From Zelonia costaricensis (taxonomy: Eukaryota; Euglenozoa; Kinetoplastea; Trypanosomatida; Trypanosomatidae), in NCBI GenBank assembly GCA_030849075.1, contig JASAOO010003152.1:1-25532 (forward strand): a stretch of DNA of 25,532 nt, written 5' to 3'. Both the position numbers and the translations under genes were made by a program. This document shows, in pieces, positions 1-8,177 of this stretch; position 1 is the stretch's first letter, and each line of letters starts with the position of its first letter. The notes below the pieces were generated by a model. It did not search any database, was not told the origin of the DNA, and saw nothing but the letters and a program-made list of their open reading frames with translations.

Positions 1-88
1 CCTGCAGCTGCACACGGCGGAGCACCTCGTCCGAAATCTCGAACTGCTTCACCGTCCCGTTGCGGGGGTACGCGATGTTGAGCTTCAT
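1..88 (-). CDS. RPS6: 40S ribosomal protein S6 (eS6), N-terminal 29 codons, cut by the window edge
   Basis: The minus-strand ATG at 88-86 opens a frame that runs off the left edge. The visible protein begins MKLNIAYPRNGTVKQFEISD and continues EVLRRVQLQ. This is the highly conserved start of eukaryotic/archaeal ribosomal protein eS6, a small-subunit protein and a classical target of phosphorylation in other eukaryotes. Only about 29 residues are present, so the C-terminal phosphorylation region cannot be examined. A pyrimidine tract ending in AG lies 31 bases upstream of the ATG, which supports this start. It is the most downstream gene of the cluster in this window. Confidence 0.95.
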   Translation of the reverse strand, partial: MKLNIAYPRNGTVKQFEISDEVLRRVQLQ

Positions 89-119
89 GGTTCTCCTGGT
101 TTACCGTTTTCAAACCACT

Positions 120-163
120 CTGCACGAAGTCGGAGACGGTTCAGCGAGAAGGAGGAGAGAAGT
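120..163 (-). promoter_or_regulatory. Probable spliced-leader acceptor for RPS6
   Basis: Read on the minus strand, a C/T-rich tract (about 163-146) is followed by the first AG at 121-120. A mature 5' UTR would then be about 31 nt. The tract-plus-first-AG layout is the known trypanosomatid trans-splice signal; actual use is inferred. Confidence 0.6.
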
Positions 164-175
164 TGTGTGGATTGC

Positions 176-198
176 GTGTGTATGTGTGTGTGTGTGTT
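176..198. repeat. (TG)n microsatellite
   Basis: Near-perfect TG dinucleotide run on the + strand, so CA in the transcript, just upstream of the RPS6 pyrimidine tract. Confidence 0.9.
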
Positions 199-717
199 GG
201 TGGGGGTAGATGGGTGAATTCGAAGGAGAAGGAAAGCGTGGAATAGACAGAGCAAGACAGTGAGGAGGAGCCGAACACAAAAAAACGGCGCATGGGACAT
301 GGGTAGTGCTGCGGCACTCCGTCAACGCGTCGCGCAGCGGCGGCGCACAAGCCACTCCTGCAGTCCCACCTCTGCCATCGCAGACACACAGGATCGGGTT
401 GACGTGTAAGGGAAGGTGTAGGAAAGAAGTGGTGCTGAAGACACTAATGACACATTTTATATGCGGGTGCAGCACCTGTGTGCCAGCAGCGGAACTCTGG
501 AAGGAAAGGGGAAGCCAAGCAGCTGCGCACCGCGGGGGGGGCGTAGAGGAAGCAGGCGACGAAGGCCACCCTTAGACGTGTGCGCATCCGTCTCAGAAGA
601 AAGAAAAAAGGCATTGAGCAGCACGCGGCAGAGCCGGCTACTCCTTCTGTGAGGAGCAACGCACGCGGAGTGAGAGAGCTTCTTCCCCCGCCCCCCCCCC
701 TCGCCCTCGGCGCACCG

Positions 718-3342
718 CTACGACGTCACCGCACCTTTTCGCAACCAGTTCCCAAAGACTTCGCCGCTGCCGTGGCGGTTCAGCAAGGGCATCGTGCCCA
801 CGTCCACGGCGACGCCGCCGCCGGCCACCGACACGCGGCGGTTCAGCAAGCAGTTGGCGAGTTCGGCAGTCGCGTGGTGGGCTGCGGTGCGAGTCGACCG
901 CGACGTAGCGACCACCAGCGCCTGAACCAGCTTATCATCTGTCGCACGCACCAAGGCCTTCCTTGTCGTGCACGCGTCGGCGGCCATGTCCAGCTCCTCT
1001 GCGTCGTCGTGCAGCACCGCTGTGCCACGTCCCGCAGAGAAGCCGCAGCGAGAGGGTGTGATTGACGTCGTCACGTTGAGGTCGGCATCACCGTACACCT
1101 CAAGGCGGCGGCGGTACATGCGGTAGACCGCCTCCTTCTCCGACTCCACTGCCACCGCACCCTCGGGGGCAGCGCCGCCGTGTAGGGGCGGCGGGGGCGG
1201 AGTAGGTGCAGCGCACGGCCCCGACGACGAGGACGGCGACGGCGCGGCCACGGCCAGGTAGAGGGAGCCAAGCAGCGGCAGGGTGTAATAGCGCAGATCC
1301 ACCTGCGCCCCCTTCACGAGCGAGACGCCCAGCCGGCCGCCCTCGCGGGTGTAGCCGTGGCCCAGCAGCGTGTGCAGCAACGTGCGCAGCTCCGCATGGG
1401 GCAGCTCCTCCAGGAGCAGCTCGAACTTGTGGGCCCGCACGGCGGTTTGCGCGTGCAGCTCGCGGCGCCACTTCGGCACGGCGGTGCGCTGCGGCAGGCT
1501 ACTCTTGCGGCTCGAGCACAGCTCCAGCAGCGCGCCAAGCAACCGCGCCGCCGCCCGCACGGTCGCGTCCACGTCCGGGAGCACGTCCTCCCGCCAGCGC
1601 CACGCCGCCGCCCCCCTCGATGCGCACGCCGCCTGCTGCAGCAGGGCCGCTGCCTGCACCCTCTGTCTCGCTGGGCTGCGTCGGGTAGGCGACGGCGCTG
1701 CAGCTTCGAGCTGCGGAACTGGCTCCTCGCACAGCGCCTCCACCACACCGCCGACAGCGCGCACGAGCTGTGCCATGTGACGCGCGCGGTGGGCGTCCCT
1801 CGCAGCCACCATCACCGCGGCCACGGGCTGGTCCGCCGGCACGAGAGACGACGCGAGCGCGTGCACGCTGCCGTGGGTGAGCAGTAGCGTCATGTCTTGC
1901 AGGTGGTGCACGTAGCTCGCCGCACCGTCCGCCTGTGCGCTGGAGGAAAGCAGGTACTGGAGCATGCGCGCGTAGAGCACCGAGTGGGCTGTGACAGCCG
2001 GCACAAATACCAGTGTGCGGGGCGCACCGCTCCAGGGTCGCCGTGCTGTCCCATCCCGCTGTTCCCGCCTCGCGTGTGCCAGCAGGCTCGCCGTGAGCCG
2101 CTGGCCGAGACCATTCTCCTCTAGCATCGGCATGGGCAGTCGCGTCAGCAGCTCCGCCTGCGTCGACACCTGCACTGGCAGCAGTCTCGCCACGTCGGGT
2201 GCATCACGGCACGTACCGGCGAGCAGCCGCGCGGCGCTGCGGTTTTCCATCTGGGAGACCAAGCAGTGCAGGTGCCACGAGACGCGCGCCTCGCGTAGTC
2301 GCGTCGCGCCGAGGCCGTCGGCGAGCGCCGCAGCGGCAGAGACAGCGTCCAGCAGCGCCGTCAGGGGCACGGGCGGCAGGGACGGTGGTGCGGTGCTCGC
2401 CCCCGGCTTCGTGAGCAACTCCCACAGCCACAGCCACCGCGCCTCGCGCGACTCCGTGGCATCAGGCGCCGCGCCGGGAGTTGTGTGGGTGGCGCAGAAG
2501 GCCGCGAGCGCCGCACCGGCCGCGTCGAGCGAGCGGCGCTGCACCTCACCCGCGAGGCGGGCCGCGACGGACGGCGACGGGGCGAGTGCGACGCCGCACA
2601 GCAGCACAATGAACTTCAGGAGGGACAACCGCGGCGGCCACGCAGCCGTGGCAGACACCGCCGCAGAGGGGGGCGATGACGCCGCTGGCAGACGCGCGGC
2701 GATTTGGTGCAGGACGTGCGCAGCGAGGGGGCGAAGCGGGGAGGCGTCCGCCCACACGGGCCCCTCGCCGTCACCGTGCTGTTGCACCTGTTGGGCTGCG
2801 GCGATGCTGTTGGGGGCAACCGGCATCGCCGCCGTGCCGGTGGCTAGGAAGCGGGCCGACACCCACGGCGGCCAGTCCGGCGGCGCGAGAGCCACGGCGA
2901 CGCACGCGCACGCCACGGTCGCCAGCGCGTCCGCCGCGGCATCGGCGGGGTTGTGTAGCAGCTTCATCAGCTCACTGGACGCCTCCTCGTCTGGCGTTGC
3001 TGCTGCGGTCGCTGCCGCGGCCTGTTGGTCGCGCACGGCGGCGCTGAAGACGCGGTAGGCGTCCCGAGTGGCGAGGGCAGCCTGCAGCGTCTCGTGGCGC
3101 GTCGCGGAGGCAGACGCATGCTCCGCCGTGAGGCCGTGCGTCGACGGTGTGGCGAGTATGTGCGGTGTGTCGGCCAAAGACGTAGAGGAGGCCGACGCAA
3201 AGTGTGTGGGGGCCTCGCCGTGGGTGACCGCGGCAGCGCCCTCGGAACTCCGGCTAGCGATGGGCGTGAAGGCGGCGCCGGCAAGCAGGCGAGGGCGGGG
3301 GAGGCAGCGCACCGCCTGCCAGTTGCCGCGCCGCGCCAGCAT
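718..3342 (-). CDS. Large orphan protein with probable mitochondrial presequence
   Basis: 874 residues, stop TAG at 720-718. I do not recognise the family. The chosen ATG (3342-3340) gives MLARRGNWQAVRCLPRPRLL, an Arg-rich, acid-free N terminus typical of a mitochondrial targeting sequence. The open frame continues upstream but only from a non-ATG codon, and a pyrimidine tract with AG lies there, so the longer form is unlikely. The body is Ala/Leu-rich and looks mostly helical. A Ser/Pro-rich linker (about residues 702-720) separates a Leu-rich block with a YYTLPLLGSLYLAVAAP segment (about 636-701) from a C-terminal domain of about 150 residues ending NWLRKGAVTS. High GC at third positions over the whole length supports real coding. 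Repeat-type mitochondrial RNA-binding or ribosome-associated roles are possible in this lineage, but nothing here proves one. I see no RAP-type C-terminal motif. Confidence 0.8.
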   Translation of the reverse strand: MLARRGNWQAVRCLPRPRLLAGAAFTPIASRSSEGAAAVTHGEAPTHFASASSTSLADTPHILATPSTHGLTAEHASASATRHETLQAALATRDAYRVFSAAVRDQQAAAATAAATPDEEASSELMKLLHNPADAAADALATVACACVAVALAPPDWPPWVSARFLATGTAAMPVAPNSIAAAQQVQQHGDGEGPVWADASPLRPLAAHVLHQIAARLPAASSPPSAAVSATAAWPPRLSLLKFIVLLCGVALAPSPSVAARLAGEVQRRSLDAAGAALAAFCATHTTPGAAPDATESREARWLWLWELLTKPGASTAPPSLPPVPLTALLDAVSAAAALADGLGATRLREARVSWHLHCLVSQMENRSAARLLAGTCRDAPDVARLLPVQVSTQAELLTRLPMPMLEENGLGQRLTASLLAHARREQRDGTARRPWSGAPRTLVFVPAVTAHSVLYARMLQYLLSSSAQADGAASYVHHLQDMTLLLTHGSVHALASSLVPADQPVAAVMVAARDAHRARHMAQLVRAVGGVVEALCEEPVPQLEAAAPSPTRRSPARQRVQAAALLQQAACASRGAAAWRWREDVLPDVDATVRAAARLLGALLELCSSRKSSLPQRTAVPKWRRELHAQTAVRAHKFELLLEELPHAELRTLLHTLLGHGYTREGGRLGVSLVKGAQVDLRYYTLPLLGSLYLAVAAPSPSSSSGPCAAPTPPPPPLHGGAAPEGAVAVESEKEAVYRMYRRRLEVYGDADLNVTTSITPSRCGFSAGRGTAVLHDDAEELDMAADACTTRKALVRATDDKLVQALVVATSRSTRTAAHHATAELANCLLNRRVSVAGGGVAVDVGTMPLLNRHGSGEVFGNWLRKGAVTS

Positions 3343-3482
3343 GACAGCACGTTGACGGCAAGACAAGCGCGCGGAGACAAGCGGGGTGCACTCGCGCAGA
3401 GCTGCACGAGAGGTGGACGCGGGTTGAGAGAGTTCGGGCCAAACGCAACGGCGGCGAAAAGCAGAGAGGGAGGCGGGGGAAG

Positions 3483-3524
3483 CTGGTTGGTTGGACACAT
3501 GAAAGAAAAACAAGAAGGACGTGG
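3483..3524 (-). promoter_or_regulatory. Probable spliced-leader acceptor for the 718-3342 gene
   Basis: On the minus strand a T/C tract (about 3519-3502) is followed, after a short CCAACCAACC stretch, by AG at 3484-3483. The 5' UTR would be about 140 nt. A second, longer C/T tract lies further upstream at about 3640-3598 and could be an alternative acceptor or could guide UTP6 polyadenylation. Confidence 0.5.
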
Positions 3525-3868
3525 CCGCTCCTCGCTGCGCCGCGTTTGCTGAAGTGCATCACCCCGCGCTGCGCAACACTTCCCAGCGGAGGGGTCGGGG
3601 GTGGAGGGGGCGGGGGGAGGGAGAGGGAGAGAGAGAGAGCCACCATCTCTGCAGCTTCGAGGGCAGCCAACTCCGTCGTTTCTCTTTGTGGCGCACAGGC
3701 GCGGCGCGAGTGAGTGACGGCCATCATACACACGCCTGTATGACGCGTGAGAGCGGCGCCTCCGCAGACCGCTGCTCCAAAGCGGAGACCGCGCACTTGA
3801 GGTGTGCACCCGCTTCTGCGTCTTACTGTGTTTGTTCTGTTTTCTTCGTGTCGTGTAGTTAGTGGAGT

Positions 3869-3883
3869 CACACACACACACAA
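3869..3883. repeat. (CA)n microsatellite
   Basis: Perfect CA run on the + strand, TG in the transcript, inside the presumed UTP6 3' UTR. A second, less regular CA/CG run follows at about 3930-3959. Confidence 0.9.
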
Positions 3884-4088
3884 GTGCCTTTAAGCGGGAA
3901 ATAAGTTACGTTCTGGCGGCCCACGACGGCACACAAACACACACACGCACGCACGCGCGGGCGTGGTCATGGGCAAGCAGGCAACCAAAACTCAAAAAGC
4001 GAGGCGACACGCCTTAGATGTAGAGCAACCGAGGCGAGGCCGCGCTGCGCACCCGGAAGTCCCAGTGTCGCGCCACGCACACGCTCGC

Positions 4089-7000
4089 CTACAACGCGTT
4101 CAGGCGCACCATGAAGAGCTGCGGCGCGAGCGCGGCGCGGCGCGCCTGCTCCACTACCGTCTTTGCCTTGAGCAAGTCCTTTGACACAGTGCGTTCGAAG
4201 AGGACGTACGCGACCCAGTCCTCCGCGTTCGACTCCTGGACGGCCGCCGTTGACGCCTTGCCCACCACCGCCGAGTTTTGCGCAAGCGCCTTGCTGGGCG
4301 TGCCGTCGTACGTCAGCGGGAGGAACGCCTCGGGGTGCGGGGAGACGCCGTAGAGCTTCAGCAGCATCTCGTGTGCCTCCCGCGCGGCCTGCACCGCGTC
4401 CCGGGCGGCCTTCGCAGACGGCAGCGATGAGGCGGTGCGGTAGAGGGCGACGCCTTCGAGGAAGGGCAGCACGCAGCGCGTCTGCGCCACGCGGGGCAGC
4501 GGCTGGCAGCGCTGCGCCATCGACAGGAGGCCGTGCACGTCGGCAAGCCAGTCTTCTGCCGCAGCCGCACTGGGCGCGCGTCGCAGGGCACCGACCACCA
4601 CGTCGCGCGTGCACTCCACACGGCCGAGCCACGACGCGAGCCGGCAGCGCAGCAGCGACGTGATGCCCTCCAGTCGGACCCACTCCTCCTCGCGACTCAG
4701 CGTGCTGTGCGGCACACCACTGAGGTAGAACAGGCCGGCCGCGGCGTAACTAGCAAAGCGCACACCCGAGGCACGGTGCGTAGCCGTCGGCTCCGCCCCC
4801 TGCTCGTCATCGCTGTCGCTGTCGCCGCCACAGTTGTGGCCGCTGCTGCCCGCCACGTCCCTCACCGCAGCCCCCTCCATCGTCTCCAGAGCGCTGAAGA
4901 CGCGCCACAGCGTGAGCGGCAGCCGCGTCGCCGCGGACGGTGCGTTCGCGGATGCGTGCTGCACTGCGGTTGATCGGGTGAGCAGCAGCGCCTCCGCCTT
5001 TGCCCACGCCTCCGCCGCCCCGTCCCCCGCCGTGCGCCCCTTCGTTCTCTTCTTGGCGGCTGCCGAGGATGGAGCCGAGGACGCCTGCCCGGCAGACGCT
5101 GGAAGGAGGCCGTGCTTCGCCAGCAGCTCGACGACCGCGGCACGACGGCGCGCCTGTGATGCGCTGGCGCTCGCATCGCGGCCGCTCGCGTCGCCCTGCT
5201 GCTGCTGTGCGCGCAGCTGCGCCTCCTCCTCCTTCCACCACACAAGAAACCGGACCACGTCCTCGGCCGTCATGTGCGACACTGCCGGCGAACCCGCCGC
5301 CGCAGCGGAGGGCGTGGCAGAGAGCGTCGATGCGGTGGCGGCGCCGGCGTGGTGCCCCCGCAACAGCGCGTCGCGGTCCTCGGGCAGCAAGAAGCGCTCA
5401 AGCTGCGCAGCCGACCACGTCATTACAGGACCGACGCTTTCGCCAGCCGCTGCCGCGTCGTGCCGCGCGCGTGTCCGCGGTGGCGGCTGCATCGCCGCGG
5501 CGGCGGCGAGCTCGTCGACGAGGGCGGCGGCGCGCTCCTGCGGCGCCGTGATGCACGCCGCCGCGGTGTCCGTGTCCAGCCGAGAGACCCGCAGAAGTCG
5601 TTGCGCCACAGTCGCCATGTCCATCGGAGCTGCCGCAGCCGTGGCGGCGTGCTGGCGAGCGGGTGGCAGTTTGCCGTTCTTGGCAGACGGCGAGGGCCGC
5701 GGCGCGGGGGCGGCGGCGGTGGTGGCAGCGGGCAGGGCGTGCAGAAGGCACGCGCACACCTCCGACGCGCCCTCTCGCGAGGCGTCCGCGAGGCGCTGCA
5801 TGGCCACGGCGAAGGCGCGGCGCACCTCGGGGAAGCGCTTCGTCGAGTCCAAGTCGGCTGCCGCGACGCCTGGCAGCGCGGTGGCCAGCGTCGCCGTCGG
5901 CACGGCGGCAAACGTCAGGAGCGACACGACCGACGCGACGGCCGCGCGGCGGCGCTCCTCCAGCGACGGCGCCTTGAAGGACGCACTCGCGTGCGGTGAC
6001 CTCTGCTTGGGTCCGCGGCGCGGCAGGGCCTCGTCGCCGCCGTCAGCCAGGTACGTGGTGGTGTCCACGATCGCCGTCGCGTACTCGTTGACGAGGGCGT
6101 CGTCGAGGGCGAGGGCGTGGGCGAGGACCGCGTCGATGCTCTGCCGGTGGCGCCACTGCGTCCGCACGCGCAGCCGCTGCTGGTCAGAGGCGATGGTGAG
6201 CGCGGCGGCGGGAGAAGAAGACGAAGGCGCGGACGACGAACCCGCGACAGTTGCGTCAGAGGGCCCTGCGCAGGCGGCGGCCATCTTCTGCGTCGCCGTC
6301 CGCACCGCGAGCTCCATCACTTCGCGCGAGAAAGGGAAGCCGCCGGCGACGGCCAGCAGCTGTCCCAGCAGCGCCGCACCGCTGGCCGGCCCCTCAAACG
6401 CCTCCTCCACCACCGTCTTGGCCAGCGCGAGGTCGAGCAGGACGTGCGCCAACGCCTCGTTCTCTGCCCGCAGCTTCGGGGCAATCACCGCCGTCGGCTC
6501 CGCGGCCTCGGCGCCCTCGAGGTCGGCGTCTGCATCCGCAACGGACGCTGGCGTGCGCGCCTTGCGAGCTTCCTCCCGGTGGTCAACGAGGAGGCCGTCC
6601 AGCAGGCGCTGCACAAACTGCAGCTCAACCCGCAGCGCGCACGCCCACACCGCCGGCTCCGAGGCCATCGTGAGAAGCGCCTGCTGCAGGATCGCGCGGG
6701 CGTTGTCGGTGTTGCGCAGAGCCGAGTTCTGCCACTCCGCCGCCTCGACCCAGATGTCGCTGCGCCGCGGGTGCATCACCATCATCTCGCCGTAGAGGTT
6801 GCTGAGGCTGCCGTTGCGCTGGAACTGCTTGAGGAACGCAACGCATTCCTGCCGCAGCACCTCGTGCTCGGCCCTGTTGCGCAGGTGCTTGAGGCCGATT
6901 TTGTAGATGCTCTCAATGCGGTCGACGATGTCCCAGCGATGCTGCAGGTTGAGCTTGGTGTGGACGCAGTACTCGCGCAGGCGGCTCTCGAGCCCAAGCT

Positions 7001-7187
7001 CGTACGTGATGGCGCCGCGGACATCGAGGAGGAGGAGGGGCTTGGCAACAAGTCGGAACTCCCAGTGCTGCCGCTGCCGCGACACCTCGACGGTCTCCTC
7101 GCGCGTCAGAAAGCCGCTGGAGTAGTACTCGTCCAGCGCCGGCACGAGCTTCTCGAGCCTCGTCTCAATCGCGCGTGCGCGTGCCAT
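4089..7187 (-). CDS. UTP6: U3 snoRNP-associated protein 6 (UTP6), SSU processome
   Basis: 1032 residues, ATG at 7187-7185, stop TAG at 4091-4089. The N terminus (about residues 9-70) carries the UTP6 signature: RLEKLVPALDEYYSSGFLTR, then QHWEFRL and an I-T-Y-E-L-x-L-E block, matching the family's pattern of a short helix, a K/R-rich joint and YxxYExxLE. HAT-type helical repeats follow (about 90-200, with IYKIGLKHLRNR and IWVEAAEWQ), and a last HAT-like unit is at the C terminus (EDWVAYVLFERTV). In other eukaryotes UTP6 is part of the UTP-B complex, which binds nascent pre-rRNA in the nucleolus for 18S processing. The protein is much longer than yeast (about 440) or human (about 600) UTP6, because Ala/Ser-rich, probably disordered segments fill the middle and a short acidic patch sits near residue 790. 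Identity is clear from the N-terminal domain; repeat borders are approximate. Confidence 0.87.
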   Translation of the reverse strand: MARARAIETRLEKLVPALDEYYSSGFLTREETVEVSRQRQHWEFRLVAKPLLLLDVRGAITYELGLESRLREYCVHTKLNLQHRWDIVDRIESIYKIGLKHLRNRAEHEVLRQECVAFLKQFQRNGSLSNLYGEMMVMHPRRSDIWVEAAEWQNSALRNTDNARAILQQALLTMASEPAVWACALRVELQFVQRLLDGLLVDHREEARKARTPASVADADADLEGAEAAEPTAVIAPKLRAENEALAHVLLDLALAKTVVEEAFEGPASGAALLGQLLAVAGGFPFSREVMELAVRTATQKMAAACAGPSDATVAGSSSAPSSSSPAAALTIASDQQRLRVRTQWRHRQSIDAVLAHALALDDALVNEYATAIVDTTTYLADGGDEALPRRGPKQRSPHASASFKAPSLEERRRAAVASVVSLLTFAAVPTATLATALPGVAAADLDSTKRFPEVRRAFAVAMQRLADASREGASEVCACLLHALPAATTAAAPAPRPSPSAKNGKLPPARQHAATAAAAPMDMATVAQRLLRVSRLDTDTAAACITAPQERAAALVDELAAAAAMQPPPRTRARHDAAAAGESVGPVMTWSAAQLERFLLPEDRDALLRGHHAGAATASTLSATPSAAAAGSPAVSHMTAEDVVRFLVWWKEEEAQLRAQQQQGDASGRDASASASQARRRAAVVELLAKHGLLPASAGQASSAPSSAAAKKRTKGRTAGDGAAEAWAKAEALLLTRSTAVQHASANAPSAATRLPLTLWRVFSALETMEGAAVRDVAGSSGHNCGGDSDSDDEQGAEPTATHRASGVRFASYAAAGLFYLSGVPHSTLSREEEWVRLEGITSLLRCRLASWLGRVECTRDVVVGALRRAPSAAAAEDWLADVHGLLSMAQRCQPLPRVAQTRCVLPFLEGVALYRTASSLPSAKAARDAVQAAREAHEMLLKLYGVSPHPEAFLPLTYDGTPSKALAQNSAVVGKASTAAVQESNAEDWVAYVLFERTVSKDLLKAKTVVEQARRAALAPQLFMVRLNAL

Positions 7188-7365
7188 CGCGGTGGAAAGG
7201 CAAGCGTGGGCAGAGTTGTGGGAGGCGTGGCTCTCGTCTCGTGGCGCACCCCGTCGATGCTCGAGTCGTGACGCGGTACGAGTGTGAACGTGTTTTTGTG
7301 TGGGTGTGTGTGTTGAGGCGCCTTATGTAGCTGCACACAAATGTACGACTGCCTCGACAAACACG

Positions 7366-7450
7366 CTTCATGCGATGTTGTTTTCATAGGTGCAAGCGTT
7401 GTAGTGCAGGCGGTGCACAGCGAGGGGGGGGTAGGGAAGGGGGAGGAGTG
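7366..7450 (-). promoter_or_regulatory. Possible spliced-leader acceptor for UTP6
   Basis: On the minus strand a C-rich pyrimidine tract (about 7450-7419) is followed by a stretch without AG until 7367-7366. This would leave a 5' UTR of about 178 nt. The distance from tract to AG is rather long, so another acceptor is possible. Confidence 0.35.
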
Positions 7451-7968
7451 TGCGCAGAGGCGGTGTGTCGGTCCGTGATTGTGGAAGGAGTGTTCGGGTG
7501 AGAGAGAGGGGGGAGCGGTGCGAGTCCGGGTCGGGTTCGGGAGCGACGTTCGCGGTTCAGATTAAAGGAGGAGGCCGAGTGCAAGAACGGGGTGCAGGTG
7601 GAAGAAGTGTGTAGAAGTGTAGACAGGTGAGGGACAGAGACAACGGAGGCGCCACGGGCATGTTCGGCACGCTCGGAGGGTGCAGAGGCGTGGATGTATC
7701 CCCAGCCTATCCAACCTTAACTCCCTCGTCCCCGCCTCCCCCCACACACCGGACGGCATCTTCACGGGGGCCGCAAGGACTGCGACGGCACAAGGTTGCT
7801 CCACTCAGCCACACCAGCAGCAGCAGCACATGAGAAATTCAAACGCGCACCACAAAGCGCACAAATCGTGAGAGTGCGAAGGAGAGTGGGGGCACAAGTT
7901 GTGAAGACAGCGTTCCCCCACCCCCCTTCCCTCCCACCCTCGGTATATGAAGACGCTAAGAAGGCCTT

Positions 7969-7993
7969 CACACACACACACACACACACACAC
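7969..7993. repeat. (CA)n microsatellite, 25 bases
   Basis: Perfect CA run on the + strand, TG in the transcript, within the 3' UTR of the trypsin-fold gene. A shorter CA run follows at 8129-8147. Confidence 0.95.
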
Positions 7994-8177
7994 TTGGGGA
8001 GAAGAGTGCGCACGTCGGTTGAGCCGCAGGGAGGAGGGGAAGGGCGGCGGAGTGCGCAACCAAGCAACTGTGAAGAGGTAAGCGAGAACGGGCAGGCACA
8101 CCTCGCCTGCGCAGAAGCAGGCACAGAAACACACACACACGCACACAGAGCGGGTGGGACAGGAAAAGCGAGCGCCG

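Larger units (their letters stand above)
89..717. other. Spacer between RPS6 and the upstream orphan gene
   Basis: No convincing gene. In transcript direction it holds a G-rich stretch right after the stop of the 718-3342 gene (+ strand C runs at 685-689 and 691-700), the presumed 3' UTR, a (TG)n run on the + strand at 176-198, and the RPS6 processing signal. Short ORFs here have the low-complexity look of spacer translation. Confidence 0.7.
3343..4088. other. Spacer: UTP6 3' UTR and 5' region of the 718-3342 gene
   Basis: No gene supported. It contains a strong C/T tract on the minus strand (3640-3598), a second tract near 3519-3502, a (CA)n run at 3869-3883 and a mixed CA/CG run at about 3930-3959 on the + strand. 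Confidence 0.7.
7188..8177. other. Spacer: 3' UTR of the trypsin-fold gene and 5' region of UTP6
   Basis: No gene supported. Holds pyrimidine tracts on the minus strand near 7519-7498 and 7450-7419, a 25-base (CA)n run (7969-7993) and another CA run (8129-8147). Confidence 0.7.

Noticed and set aside
3343..3513. In-frame upstream extension of the 718-3342 protein and of its presequence
   Set aside because: The extension begins only at a TTG codon inside a T/C splice tract, while the ATG at 3342 gives a good mitochondrial-type N terminus.
4834..6795. Long open frame on the + strand (about 650 codons) across UTP6
   Set aside because: Ala/Ser/Arg-rich antisense of the low-complexity part of UTP6; no motif and no upstream processing signal in that direction.
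7188..8177. Search of this and the other spacers for tRNA, snRNA or spliced-leader RNA genes
   Set aside because: No tRNA B-box-like GGTTCGA-type motif or other recognisable RNA gene element was seen by eye; a covariance search would be needed to exclude snoRNAs.
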